This document shows, one piece after another, positions 18,326 to 28,780 of a DNA stretch of 64,000 nucleotides (positions are counted from its first letter, which is position 1; the number at the start of each line of letters is the position of its first letter). The translations under genes were made by a program, and so were the position numbers. Source of the DNA: DAIQRJ01 sp963708795 (lineage in GTDB: Bacteria > Actinomycetota > Actinomycetes > Propionibacteriales > DAIQRJ01); contig CAVPUH010000009.1 of assembly GCA_963708795.1 (NCBI GenBank), forward strand, positions 62,001 to 126,000, written 5' to 3'. Under the pieces are notes generated by a model. It worked only from the letters and a program-made list of their open reading frames with translations, searched no databases and was not told the DNA's origin.

Positions 18326-20919
18326 TCAGCGCCGCGCGCCGCCTTCCGGCTCCGACGGGACGGGTGCCGCCGGGTCCCACTCCAGCAGGTCCAACGCCTC
18401 CACGTCACCCGAACGCGACACCCGGATCGTCTTGATCTCGCTCGGCCCGAATCGCAGGCGGACGTCCCGATCGAGCAGCGGCAGCCGGAGGGTCACCGAC
18501 GCCCGACGGCCGAACGTCTCGTACGCCCGCACCACCACGGCACCGTCCACCGACCCGTCCTCCGGCGTCTTCAGCACGTTCACCACCACGCCCTGCCCGG
18601 TGATGCTCCCGAACGACCCCGACCAACCCAGCTCGCCCGCGTGGAAGGAGTCGACCAGCACGGTCGGCTCCGCGTTCAACTGCTGCGCGGCCCGTACCAC
18701 CCCGGCATCGCGCCAATCGCCCGCGTGCGGGACCAACGAGTACGTGAACGACTGCAGGCCGGCATCGACGATCGCGTACTCACCGTGCGCCAACTCGGCG
18801 TCGGACAGCAGGTACGGGTCGTGCCACGCATACGCCGGACTCCGCACGGCCGTCATCGCCAGCACCGGTCGCTCGTCCTCGCCAGGCCCTCCGGCGCGCA
18901 CCGCGAACGAGTACTTGCCGTCGTTCAGCATCGCCAGTCCGGCCCCGGACCGCGACGAGCCGGCCCGAGGCGTGCCGGTCCGCGACGACAGCTTCGCACA
19001 CCGGAGATGTCCACCCACGCGTGGCTCGGGAATTCGTGCCCGTTCATCGGCCGCTCCAGATGCCCGTACGGCACCTCGTGCGTCGCGACCGCACCGTCGA
19101 CCCCGACTCCGACGCAGATCTTCAACGCCGTCAGGGATTCCTGCCAGTCGATCCGGGTTCGCACGTCCAGTCGCGACGATCCCGCGTCCAGCACGTACTC
19201 CTCCCACACCCGCGACTTCCCCGACTCCCAGCGCAGCCACACCGCTTGCCGCACCGGCCCGTCCGCGGTCCGCACGACCTCGACGCAGTCGAAGGCACCC
19301 TTGGTCGCCCACAACGAACGGACACCGTGGCTCCACGTGTCCGTCGGGTCGTCGATGAGCTGAAGGTGCTCCGGAGCGTCGGGGTCGAGGACCGACGGCG
19401 CTCCCTCGCGCGACAGCTCGAGGAGACGTCCGGTGCTGCGGTCGATCACCGCACGGACGATGCCGTTGTCGAGAACCTCGACACCGCTCGACGGATCGGA
19501 CTCGATCGGCGCTCCGCTGCCGAACCCCGACGTGTCGGCGCCGTCGACCGCCTCGAGCGGAAACATCCGGTACACCCGGTACCCCATCGGCGGCACGTCG
19601 GCCCGGAACGCGATCCGCCGCCGGCCGGTGGCCCGGCCGTGCGAACGGACCTGCTGCAACGGGACGGCCGCGCCGGTGTCGTCGACCAGGCGGATGCTCC
19701 GCGGCAACGGGTGCGAGAACCGGAACTCGAACTCCGCCGTCGTCTGCACGGGCCAGGCGTGCGGGTTGAACACGATGACCGGCACCATGTCCGGTTCCGC
19801 CGGGATGTCGATGTGCGTCGCGATCGCCTGGACGGCAGCGTTCTGCCAGCGCGCACCGATGCTCGCCGCCTCGCCCATCTGGTCACGCGCGTCCTGGTAG
19901 GCCGGTTCGATGGCGGTGCCGGCCATGGTGTCGTGGAACTGGTTGAAGAGAACCTGCTTCCAGGCTTCGACGAACGCCGCACTCCCGTCCGGCCGGCCCG
20001 CTACCGCGGACGCGATCGTCGACCATCGCTCGGCCGTCAGCAGCTGCCACTCGGTCCGTCGCATCAGCTTCTTGAAGTCGGAGTTCGCCGCATAGCAACC
20101 GACCGCGTGGGGCTGGAGTTCGTCGGCGACGACCGGCAACGACGCCGGGTCGACCTCGTCGAAGAAGCGACGCATGCTCGACGGGAACATCTCCGGGAAC
20201 AGGTCGCGGGTCGCCAGCTTCTCGATGGACACGATGTTGTCGACCGTGGGTCCGCCACCGTGATTACCGACCCCGTAGAACACCATCAGCGGTTCCGTCG
20301 TCACCGGGGCCTGCTGGAGCGCCTTCGTGACGTGGCCGATCACCTGGCCGCCGTCGGAGCAGTACTCGTGCGGGATCCGGTACGCCATCACGCGCGACCC
20401 GTCGGGCGACTCCCACCAGAACGTCTGCGCCGGCAGCTCCTTCTCGTTCGGGCTGGGCCGCAGGAAGGCGTACCCGTTCATCCGCGCCTTGCTCAGCAGT
20501 TGCGGCAGCATCACGTTGTGCCCGAACGGGTCGACGTTGCATCCGACCGTCGCGATCTTCCCGGTGTGGTGATGAAGGAATCGCTGCGAGTACAGCGCAT
20601 GACGCGCGAAGGCCTCGCCGCTCGGCAGGTTGCAGTCGGGTTCGACCCACCAACCGCCGACGATCTCGAACCGGCCTTCGCGAATCCGCTCGACGACACG
20701 GTCGAAGAGAGTCGGATCGTGCTCGAGGATCTGGGCCAGGTAGGCGATCGAGTCGGCCGTGAACGTGTAGTCCGGGAACTCCTCCATGCGGTCGAGGGCG
20801 GACGAGAACGTCGCCCGCGCCTCCTGGTACCCCTCCTGCCAGTGCCAGAGCCACACGGCGTCGATGTGTGCGTTGCCGATCATGTGCAGGGGTCCGCGTT
20901 TCATCTCGGTGGGGCTCAC
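18326..20919 (-). CDS. GH38 alpha-mannosidase (2); one frameshift
   Basis: About 863 residues. The catalytic barrel begins almost at the N-terminus: GNAHIDAVWLWHWQEG (zinc His/Asp, about residue 17), GGWWVEPDCNLPSGEA (nucleophile Asp near 93), NVDPFGHN and FHDTMAGTAIEP, then beta domains. It lacks the N-terminal beta domain of the first GH38 enzyme in this window, so the two are different subtypes. The frame shifts near 19000 (after WVDISGVRSC); the C-terminal beta domain continues in another frame to 18326. The GTG at 20919 overlaps the SIS gene stop as GTGA, indicating coupled translation. Last gene of the LacI-ROK-SIS-GH38 unit. Cytoplasmic. Confidence 0.88.
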
Positions 20920-21587
20920 TGTTCTGTGGGTTCGCTGGATTCGGTGTCGGGCTCGGTGCCGGAGACCGGTTCGGTTGCCACGGCCCAACGGTCGACGATG
21001 TCGGAGATCAGGTGGAGCATCAGCAGATGCATCTCCTGGACGCGCGCCGTCTCCGGCACGGGCGCCACGACGAGGATGTCGACGGCGGCGTCCAACGTCG
21101 ATCGATCTGCGCGGGATCCGGTGAACAGCGCCGTCAGGGCACCGGCCGCGCGGGCGGCGGCCAGGCCGTCGACGACACTCGGTGAGGTCCCGGAGGTGGA
21201 GAAGCCGATGACCACGTCGTCGGCCCGCACCAGCGCTGTCACCTGCCGCGCGAACACGTCGTCGTAGCCGTAGTCATTGGCGATGCAGGTCGTGACCGAC
21301 GGATCGGTCGACAGCGCCACCGCGGGGAGCGGCCGCCGCTCCCGCAGATACCGGCCGATCATCTCCCCGGCGAGGTGTTGCGCATCGGCCGCCGACCCGC
21401 CGTTCCCGAACGTGTAGAGGATCCCGCCCCGTCGGTAGCGGTCGATCAGCCGCGTCGCGACCTCGGCGACGGTGGGCAGCACTGCACGCAGGTCCACGGC
21501 CACGTCGACGTGGCGCTGCCACTGGTCGAGCAGGACCGCCGAGACCTCCGCGCCGGTGCCGTCGTCGGCCCCGACCACACCGCTCAC
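20916..21587 (-). CDS. SIS-domain phosphosugar isomerase (GmhA-like)
   Basis: A 223-residue sugar isomerase domain protein of the phosphoheptose isomerase type. GNGGSAADAQHLAGEM is the phosphate-binding loop, IGFSTSGTSPSV the second SIS motif, and VQEMHLLMLHLISD a helix with the likely catalytic Glu/His. Start GTG 21587 overlaps the ROK kinase stop (GTGA) and its own stop overlaps the mannosidase start, so the three are tightly coupled. In this setting it probably isomerises the sugar phosphate made by the kinase, not a heptose for lipopolysaccharide. This is an inference from context. The C-terminal Glu/Thr/Ser tail looks disordered. Confidence 0.85.
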   Translation of the reverse strand: MSGVVGADDGTGAEVSAVLLDQWQRHVDVAVDLRAVLPTVAEVATRLIDRYRRGGILYTFGNGGSAADAQHLAGEMIGRYLRERRPLPAVALSTDPSVTTCIANDYGYDDVFARQVTALVRADDVVIGFSTSGTSPSVVDGLAAARAAGALTALFTGSRADRSTLDAAVDILVVAPVPETARVQEMHLLMLHLISDIVDRWAVATEPVSGTEPDTESSEPTEQ

Positions 21588-22682
21588 GCCGCGTCACCGT
21601 TGCGGCGGGCGTCGGCCGCCGTCGCCTCGGACTGCCGGTGCGTGGGCCACCGGTACGTCGGCCGCCGTCGCGTCGGACGCCGGTGCGTGGGCTGCCGGGT
21701 GTGCGGCAACGCGATCGCGGCCGCGCCCATCAGGCCGCTCCGGTCGCCGAACCGGCTGAACTCGATCCGCAGGTCGGCGGCGACCGCTCGCATGGCACGC
21801 GCCTTCACACCGGTCCTCACCGGATCGAGCAGGAGCTGGCGGCCGGCGTTCGTGACCCCGCCGCCGAGAACGAGGAGAGCCGGTTCCCACACGTTCACGA
21901 GGCCGGTGAGCCAACTCGTCATGATCGCCACGGTGTCGTCCCAGATCTGACGCGCGAGCGGATCACCGGCCACGACTGCGGCGGTGAGATCGGCAGCCGT
22001 CAGGTCCGCGACGCGTCCGCGGGTGAGCAACGACGGTGGCAACTCACCGGCCGCCATCGACGCGGTCACGGCTTCGCGGGTCCTGGCAGCGATCGACGTA
22101 CCCGACACGTACGCCTCCGCGCAGCCGACCGCGCCGCACGGGCACGCGCGTCCTCGCCAGTCGACCGGCGTGTGTCCGGGCTCGCCGCCATTGCCGACGG
22201 CACCGTCGAACAACTCCCCGTCCACGACCAGTCCGCCGCCGACGCCGGTCGATATCGTCACGTAGGCCAACGACGGCGCACACCAGCTGGCCGAACCGGC
22301 TCTCGGCCAGTGCGGCCGCGCTGGCGTCGTTTCTCAGCACGGTGGGCAGATCGAAGGCGGCGCTGACGAGGTCGACGACCGGCACGTCCGACCATCCGGG
22401 CAGGTTCGGTGGCGGGCCGTAGACGACGCCCTTCACCGGGTCGAGCGGACCGCCACAGCTGATCCCGGCTGCCGCGAGCTCGCCCGGCCCCGTCCCGGCG
22501 GCCACGACGACGCGGCGCGCGAGCCCGACCAGACTCGCCATCACGGGTCCCGGTCCGCGCTCGACCCGGGTCGGCATCGACTCGAACGAGCAGACGGTGC
22601 CGTCGGCGGCGACGACGCCGGCGGCCAGCTTCGTGCCGCCGATGTCGAGGGCGAGCACGCGGTCGGGTGCGGTCGGCGACAT
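21584..22682 (-). CDS. ROK-family sugar kinase; one frameshift, repetitive C-terminal tail
   Basis: N-terminal LALDIGGTKLAAG is the ATP phosphate-binding motif. PNLPGWSDVPVVDLV and LRNDASAAALAE contain the catalytic Asp. After a one-base shift near 22262 the frame continues with YVTISTGVGGGLVVDG, GEPGHTPV and the zinc-binding ROK signature CPCGAVGCAEAYVSG, then VLGGGVTNAG. The last 40 residues are an Arg/Pro/Thr repeat (PTHRRPTRRRPTYRWPTHR) outside the family fold, possibly another hidden frameshift or a real low-complexity tail. ATG 22682 is preceded directly by a LacI-type operator. First structural gene of the operon. Probable hexokinase acting on released mannose. Confidence 0.85.
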
Positions 22683-22683
22683 G

Positions 22684-22697
22684 TGGATACGTTCCCA
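22684..22697. promoter_or_regulatory. Putative LacI-family operator at the ROK kinase start
   Basis: Plus-strand TGGATACGTTCCCA (minus strand TGGGAACGTATCCA) matches the symmetric LacI/GalR-type operator TGGGAACGTTCCCA at 12 of 14 positions. It ends two bases before the ROK start codon and lies downstream of the LacI-family gene. Binding there would block transcription or translation start. Confidence 0.5.
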
Positions 22698-22755
22698 TAG
22701 GGTCGGGACGCGCGGCGAACCACCGCGACGACTGTGGCAGCTCATGTCCGGGTTG

Positions 22756-22787
22756 GGTCATGAGGTCAGGTCATGAGGTGAGGTCAT
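22756..22787 (+). repeat. Tandem repeat GGTCATGAGGT, 13-base period
   Basis: GGTCATGAGGT occurs at 22756-22766 and 22769-22779, with a partial third copy GGTCAT at 22782-22787. It lies between the LacI-family gene and the ROK operon. It could be a stacked regulator site or slippage. Confidence 0.5.
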
Positions 22788-22820
22788 TCTGCCGCCTCGA
22801 CGGTGACCGCGCCCCGAGTC

Positions 22821-23841
22821 TCAGCGGCTGCTGGAGGCCCTCACGATGAGCTCGGGCTGGATGAGTTCGCGCACGAGTTCGGCATCGTCGCCCGGATCGG
22901 CCAAGCGGGCCACCAGCAGCTCGAGCCGCGCGACGCCCGATCTCGAACGGATGCTGGCTGACCACGGTGACGGCGGGCTCGACCAGGCGCATCCACGGGA
23001 GGCTGTCGAAGGTGGCGAGCGCGACGTCGGAGCCGATACCGACGGCTGCGTCGCGCATCGCGCTGAACGCACCCTGCGCCAGGATGTTGTTGGCCGTGAT
23101 CAGGGCGCTGACATCGGGTCGCCGCTTCAGCAGGGCCAACGTGCTCGCCGCGGCCGCGTCGGCGTGCCAACTCGTCATCTCGACCAGGTCGTCGTCCGGC
23201 TCCAGCCCGGCCTCGCGCAGCGCCTGCCGGTAGCCGTCGAGCCGGCCGGCGCCGGTGCTCCAGCGCTGCTCGTCGAGCAGGAGCGCGATGCGAGTCCGGC
23301 CACGCTCCAGAAGGTGCCTGGTCAGCATGGACCCGCCGGACTGGTCGTCCGACATGACCACGTCCGTGCGGGCACGACCGGCCGGGCGGTCGGCACACAC
23401 GAGGGGCAACCCGAACTGCCTCGCGGTCTTCGCGATCCGCTCGCTCACCGGCGTGACGATCACACCGCCGACCCGCATCGAGGCGAAGGCGGCGATCGCC
23501 TCGGCCTCCTTCACCGGGTCACTGTCGTCGTTCACGAGGAGCATGTGCCGCCCGGCGGCGGTCAGCCCGACCTCGATCCCGGCGGCGAGTTCGGCGTAGT
23601 ACGGGTTGCGCAGGTCGGAGACGAGCACACCGACTGCCGTGCTCGTCCGCACCCGGAGGCTGCGGGCGTTCGCGTCCGCCACGTAACCGATACGCGACGC
23701 GACGGCGGCCACGAGTTCGCGGACCTCCGGCGACGCGTAACCGCGACCGTGCAAGGCCCGGGACACCGTCGACGCGGAGACGCCCGCCTCCCGGGCGACG
23801 TCGTGGACGGTGGGCTGCCGCGGCGGACCGCCGCTGCTCAC
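22821..23841 (-). CDS. LacI-family transcriptional regulator; one frameshift near C-terminus
   Basis: Helix-turn-helix TVHDVAREAGVSASTVSRALHGRGY with the hinge helix region following, then a periplasmic-binding-protein-like ligand domain (VGVLVSDLRNPYYAELAAGIE, DDQSGGSMLTRHLLERG, ALITANNILAQGAF, VALATFDSLPW). After HPFEIGRRAAR the family ending LLVARLADPGDD...PELIVRASSSR is found one base out of frame, stopping at 22821; the unshifted frame ends at 22771 with non-family sequence. GTG 23841 is 60 bases after miaB and in the same direction. Probable sugar-responsive repressor of the ROK-SIS-GH38 operon just downstream. Confidence 0.88.
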
Positions 23842-23901
23842 CGGCGCTGCACCCGAGGATCGTCCCGGCGCCCGGCGAGTGTCATCCCCGCCGATCCCGG
23901 A

Positions 23902-25416
23902 TCACGCACGGAGCGACGGCATCCCGAGGGACACACCGCCCGACACCGGTGCCGCCGGAGTCGCCGCCGCCGGCGTCGCCTGCCGAAGCTCCCAAGCGTC
24001 GCCGGCCGGGGTGCGGCGCAGCGACGCCGCGGGAATGTCGGAGAGGAGGTGGTGCGGCGCGGCGTACGTCACGTCGACCTCGACGACATCGCCTGGTCGA
24101 GGACGCTGGGTGCCTGGCGTGAAGTGCACGAGCCGGTTGTCGCGAGCGCGGCCGGACATGCGCGCCGTGGCGGCGTCCTTGCTGCCCTCGCCCTCGGCCA
24201 CGAGCACCTCGAGCGTGCGGCCGACCTGGCGCTTGTTCTCCTCCCAGGCGATCTGCTCACACAGCGCCACGAGCCGCTCGTACCGTTCCTGCACGACCCG
24301 CTTCGGCAGCTGATCCGGCATCTGCGCAGCCGGGGTGCCGGGCCGGATCGAGTACTGGAACGTGAAGGCCTGGGCGAACCTGGCCTGCTCGACCACGTCG
24401 AGCGTGGCCTGGAAGTCGGCCTCCGTCTCACCCGGGAAGCCGACGATGATGTCCGTGCTGATGGCCGCGTCCGGCATCGCCGACCGGACGTCGGCGAGGA
24501 TCTGCAGGTAGCGCCCGGACCGGTAGGAGCGGCGCATCGCCTTGAGGACCCGATCGGAGCCCGACTGCAGGGGCATGTGCAGCTGATGCATGACGTTCGG
24601 GGTCGCCGCCATCGCGTCGATCACGTCGGCCGTGAAGTCCCGTGGGTGCGGGGACGTGAAGCGCACGCGCTCCAGGCCATCGACACTGCCGCAGGCGCGG
24701 AGCAGCTTCCCGAAGGCGTAACGGTCGCCGAACTCGACGCCGTAGGAGTTCACGTTCTGGCCGAGCAACGTCACCTCGAGCACGCCCTGGTCGACGAGCG
24801 CCCGCACCTCGGCGAGCACGTCGCCGGGCCGTCGGTCCTTCTCCCGGCCACGCAGTGACGGGACGATGCAGAACGTGCAGGTGTTGTTGCAGCCGACGCT
24901 GATCGCCACCCAGGCCGCGTAGGCCGACTCGCGGCGGGACGGCAGTGTCGACGGGAACACCTCGAGGGCGTCGAGCAGTTCGACCTGCGACTCCTCGGCG
25001 ATCCGGGCCCGCTCGAGGAGGACGGGCAGCGAGCCGATGTTGTGCGTCCCGAAGACGACGTCGACCCAGGGGGCCCGGCGGGTGATCTCGCCCTGGTCCT
25101 TCTGGGCGAGGCAGCCGCCGACCGCGATCTGCATACCCGGACGGGCCGCCTTGACCGGCGCGAGGTGCCCGAGGTTGCCGTAGAGCTTGTTGTCGGCGTT
25201 CTCCCGGACCGCGCAGGTGTTGAAGACGACGACATCGGCCTGGTCGCCGTCGGCGACCCGGGCATAACCGGCCTCCTCGAGCAGACCGGACACCCGCTCC
25301 GAATCGTGCACGTTCATCTGACAGCCGTACGTGCGCACCTCGTAGGTCCGAGCGGCGGGGCCGGTCGGGGTCACGGCCGTCGTCTGGGCGCGGTGGGTCT
25401 CGTCGATCGCAGTCAT
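23902..25416 (-). CDS. miaB: tRNA-2-methylthio-N6-dimethylallyladenosine synthase MiaB
   Basis: Radical SAM methylthiotransferase acting on the i6A37 made by MiaA. The 504-residue protein has the N-terminal UPF0004 domain (RTYGCQMNVHDSERVSG, VVFNTCAVRENADNK, VGGCLAQKD; three cysteines for the auxiliary cluster), the radical SAM CNNTCTFCIVP, GQNVNSYG, and a C-terminal TRAM domain for RNA binding. ATG 25416 was chosen over the much longer frame because the family start follows directly. A TACCCT -10 ends nine bases upstream, so the message is nearly leaderless. The Ala/Pro-rich last 25 residues are variable. Normally close to miaA/dapF; here they are split by about 20 kb. Confidence 0.95.
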   Translation of the reverse strand: MTAIDETHRAQTTAVTPTGPAARTYEVRTYGCQMNVHDSERVSGLLEEAGYARVADGDQADVVVFNTCAVRENADNKLYGNLGHLAPVKAARPGMQIAVGGCLAQKDQGEITRRAPWVDVVFGTHNIGSLPVLLERARIAEESQVELLDALEVFPSTLPSRRESAYAAWVAISVGCNNTCTFCIVPSLRGREKDRRPGDVLAEVRALVDQGVLEVTLLGQNVNSYGVEFGDRYAFGKLLRACGSVDGLERVRFTSPHPRDFTADVIDAMAATPNVMHQLHMPLQSGSDRVLKAMRRSYRSGRYLQILADVRSAMPDAAISTDIIVGFPGETEADFQATLDVVEQARFAQAFTFQYSIRPGTPAAQMPDQLPKRVVQERYERLVALCEQIAWEENKRQVGRTLEVLVAEGEGSKDAATARMSGRARDNRLVHFTPGTQRPRPGDVVEVDVTYAAPHHLLSDIPAASLRRTPAGDAWELRQATPAAATPAAPVSGGVSLGMPSLRA

Positions 25417-25576
25417 AACCGGTCCAGGGTACGGGACCCGGGACGCCTCGGGCGGGCCGTGACGTCGGGCACACCGCCGGGTTCGTCCTCGCTCGCGCGC
25501 CGACCGCACGGGTAACCTGGTCGGCGTCGTGGCAGGCACCGTCGTCTCGCGACAGCCTCCGACTCTGACAGGATCC

Positions 25577-27066
25577 ATGAGTTCCGTCCTCAGCACCGCA
25601 CGGCCGCACGTCCCCCGTCCGACCTGGTGGAACCCGCGGGTCGCCCGCACCGAGATCCTCGCCGGGCTCGTCGTCGGTCTCGCGCTGATCCCCGAGGCCA
25701 TCTCGTTCTCGATCGTCGCGGGCGTGGATCCGCGGGTCGGCCTGTTCGCGTCCGTGACGATGGCCGTCACCATCTCGATCTGCGGCGGCCGGCCGGCGAT
25801 GATCTCCGCGGCCACCGGCGCGGTCGCCCTGGTGGTCGCTCCGCTGACCCGGGCACACGGCATCGACTACCTGATCGCCGCGGTCATCCTCGGCGGGCTC
25901 GTCCAGATCGGGCTGTCGGCGCTCGGCGTGGCCAAGCTGATGAGGTTCGTGCCCCGAAGCGTCATGGTCGGGTTCGTCAACGCGCTGGCGATCCTCATCT
26001 TCTCGGCGCAACTCCCCCACCTGGTGCACGTGCCGTGGATGGTCTATCCGCTGGTGGCGCTGGCGCTCGCGATCATCGTCCTACTCCCCAGACTCACCCG
26101 CGCCGTCCCCGCACCGCTCGTGGCGATCATCGTGGTGAGCGTCCTCACCGCCGTCACGAACATCGTCGTGCCGACGGTCGGCGACGAGGGCGCGTTGCCA
26201 CCAGCCTCCCCACGCCCGGCTTCCCGCACGTGCCGTGGACGATCGACACGCTTCGCATCATCGCCCCGTACGCCGTCGGGCTCGCCCTGGTCGGGCTCAT
26301 GGAGTCGTTGATGACGGCGAAGCTGGTCGACGACATCACCGACACGCACTCGTCGAAGACCAGGGAGGCGTGGGGGCAGGGGGTGGCGAACATCGTCACC
26401 GGCATCTTCGGCGGGATGGGCGGCTGCGCGATGATCGGGCAGACGATGATCAACGTCCGTGCCGGCGCGCGTACCCGGCTCTCGACGTTCCTCGCGGGCG
26501 TGTTCCTGCTCATCCTCGTGGTCGCGCTCGGACCCATCGTGGGCGACATCCCGATGGCCGCTCTGGTAGCCGTCATGATCATGGTCTGCGTCGGCACCTT
26601 CGACTGGCACAGCATCGCTCCGTCGACCCTGCGACGACTGCCGTGGAGCGAGACGCTGGTCATGGTCGTGACGGTGATCGTCGTGGTCGCCACGGCCAAC
26701 CTGGCGATCGGGGTCATCGTCGGGACGCTCACCGCGAGCATCCTGTTCGCCCGGCGGGTGGCCCACCTCGTCACCGTGACCAGCGTGCTCGACCCATCGG
26801 GCGCCGAACGGCTGTACGTGGTCGACGGCGAGCTGTTCTTCGCGTCCAGCAACGATCTCGTCACCCAGTTCGACTATGCCGGCGACCCGTCGAGGGTTGT
26901 CATCGACATGAGCCGCGCGCGTATCTGGGACGCCTCGTCGGTGGCCGCACTCGACGCGATCACCGAGAAGTACCGGCGCCACGGCGTCGAGGTCGAGATC
27001 GTCGGGATGGACGAGTCGAGCGCACGGATGCATCGCAGTCTGGCCGGCGAACTCGGCCGGCACTGA
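25577..27066 (+). CDS. SulP-family anion transporter with STAS domain; one frameshift
   Basis: About 496 residues. The N-terminal half has the SulP opening (ILAGLVVGLALIPEAISFSIVAGVDP, FVNALAILIFSAQLPHL). After a one-base shift near 26200 it continues VGLMESLMTAKLVDDIT, GIFGGMGGCAMIGQ and further membrane segments, ending in a cytoplasmic STAS domain (VYVVDGELFFASS-like core, VIDMSRARIWDASSVAALD). Members carry sulfate, bicarbonate or other anions; specificity cannot be read here. ATG 25577 is used; an in-frame GTG lies 16 codons upstream. Divergent from miaB and convergent on gluD. Confidence 0.88.
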
Positions 27067-27106
27067 CCGCCGCCCGTCCGATCGCCCAGCCGGAAGCGCG
27101 CTCGCT

Positions 27107-28066
27107 CTACCCTTCGCGCTCGGTCGTCTTCGTCCCGGCGTTCGTGCCGGCGGCGACCTCGCGGTCGAACTCGGGATCGGCGTCGGTCTCGGCACCGATG
27201 ACCTCGGCGCCACCGATCAGCAGACCGGCAGCCGCGACACGACCGGAGGTGCGGCCGCCTCGGCGCAAGCGCAGTTCGACCCGGCGTGCCAGGACGGAGA
27301 CGCTGTAGTTGATGACGATGTACAGCGCGGCGACGACGATGAACGCCGAGATCAGGTTGCTCTTGTAGTTGCCGATCTGCTCGGCCTTACGGAGCAGTTC
27401 CTCGTACGTGATGATGTAGCCCAGCGCGGTGTCCTTGATGATCACGACGACCTGGCTGATCAGCGAGGGCAGCATCGACGTGACAGCCTGTGGGACCAGG
27501 ATCGCCCGCAGCGTCTGCGCCGGACTCAGCCCGATCGCCAGGCCGGCCTCGCGCTGTCCGCTCGGAAGCGATCCGACACCGGACCGCAGCAGTTCCGCGA
27601 TCACGGTGCCGTTGTAGAACGTGAGCCCCGTGACGACGGCGGCCAGGGCCAGGTACTGCGACGGGAACAGGCCGTACTTCGAATACAGCGCGTACGAGAA
27701 CAGCATCATCATGAGCACCGGCACCGCGCGGAAGAACTCCGTGAAGATGCCCGTCACGATCCTCAGCGGACGGTTCTCCGCCAGCCGGCCCAGGCCGAGC
27801 CCGAGTCCGAGGATCGACGCCAGGACGACCGAGATGGCCGCAGCCAGCAAGGTGCCGAGGATGCCGGGGATGAGGTACTGGGTCCAGATCTCGCTGGTCA
27901 GGAACGGCCGCCACTTGTCCGCGGTCAGCTGTCCCTTCTCCCGCAGCGTCACGATGACCCAGATCAACACCACCACGAGCAGGGCGCCCGCGACCGTCGC
28001 GATGATCGCGTGCCGGGCGCGTGCCTTCGGCCCCGGGGCGTCGAAGAGGACGTTCTCGGCGCTCAT
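27107..28066 (-). CDS. gluD: Glutamate/polar amino acid ABC transporter permease GluD
   Basis: A 319-residue inner membrane subunit with about six segments and the permease coupling loop EAGLAIGLSPAQTLRAILVPQA. It has an N-terminal cytosolic stretch and a longer C-terminal polar tail (GAEVIGAETDADPEF...) typical of actinobacterial GluD. ATG 28066 overlaps the gluC stop as ATGA. Last gene of gluABCD, the order known from Corynebacterium glutamicum, where it takes up glutamate. Confidence 0.92.
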   Translation of the reverse strand: MSAENVLFDAPGPKARARHAIIATVAGALLVVVLIWVIVTLREKGQLTADKWRPFLTSEIWTQYLIPGILGTLLAAAISVVLASILGLGLGLGRLAENRPLRIVTGIFTEFFRAVPVLMMMLFSYALYSKYGLFPSQYLALAAVVTGLTFYNGTVIAELLRSGVGSLPSGQREAGLAIGLSPAQTLRAILVPQAVTSMLPSLISQVVVIIKDTALGYIITYEELLRKAEQIGNYKSNLISAFIVVAALYIVINYSVSVLARRVELRLRRGGRTSGRVAAAGLLIGGAEVIGAETDADPEFDREVAAGTNAGTKTTEREG

Positions 28067-28752
28067 CGACGCACCGCCAGCCGGCGGGACAGCGAGGTGA
28101 AGAGCAGGCCGATCGGAAGCGTGAGGATGACGAAGCCGATGGCCATCAGGAGGAAGGTGAAGAACAGCAGGTCGGGACTGAACTCGATCATCTCGCGCAT
28201 CAGGTAGGACGCCTCGGCCACGCCGATCGCGTAGGCCACCGTGGAGTTCTTGGTCAACGCGATGAGGGTGTTGCCCAACGGCGTGATCGCTCCGCGGAAG
28301 GCCTGCGGGAAGATGACGAACCGCAACGCCGGGAGGAAACCGAGACCGATCGCGCGGGCCGCCTCGGCCTGACCCAGCGGCACCGTGTTGACGCCGCTGC
28401 GGATCGCCTCGGCGACGAAGCTCGCGTGATAGATGGACAGGCCGACCACGGCGAGCCGGAAGTTGTTGTCGACGATGAACGTGGGCGAGTCGATGTTCGC
28501 CAACCTCAACCCGAGGGTGACCGACAACCCCAGGTTGCAGAACACGATGATCAGCGTCAGTGGCGTGTTCCGCAGGATGTTGACGTAGGTGGTGCCGACG
28601 CCACGCAGCACGCCGATCGGCGACACCCGCATCAGGGCGACGGCCGTCCCGATGACCAGTGCGCCGACCGCGCTGAAGACGGTGAGCTGGATCGTCACCC
28701 AGAACGCGGCGGCGACGTCGTATTGCGAGAGCAGGTCACGGATCGGACCCAC
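28063..28752 (-). CDS. gluC: Glutamate/polar amino acid ABC transporter permease GluC
   Basis: A 229-residue His/Glu/Gln/Arg/opine-type permease. It has the coupling loop EAARAIGLGFLPALRFVIFPQA, five to six membrane segments, and an ILRNTPLTLIIVF motif near the first third. It pairs with GluD as a heterodimer. It follows gluB after 71 bases that contain a strong stem-loop, and overlaps gluD by four bases. Confidence 0.93.
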   Translation of the reverse strand: MGPIRDLLSQYDVAAAFWVTIQLTVFSAVGALVIGTAVALMRVSPIGVLRGVGTTYVNILRNTPLTLIIVFCNLGLSVTLGLRLANIDSPTFIVDNNFRLAVVGLSIYHASFVAEAIRSGVNTVPLGQAEAARAIGLGFLPALRFVIFPQAFRGAITPLGNTLIALTKNSTVAYAIGVAEASYLMREMIEFSPDLLFFTFLLMAIGFVILTLPIGLLFTSLSRRLAVRR

Positions 28753-28780
28753 ATCGCCTCCTCGTCGGGGTCACACCGGA

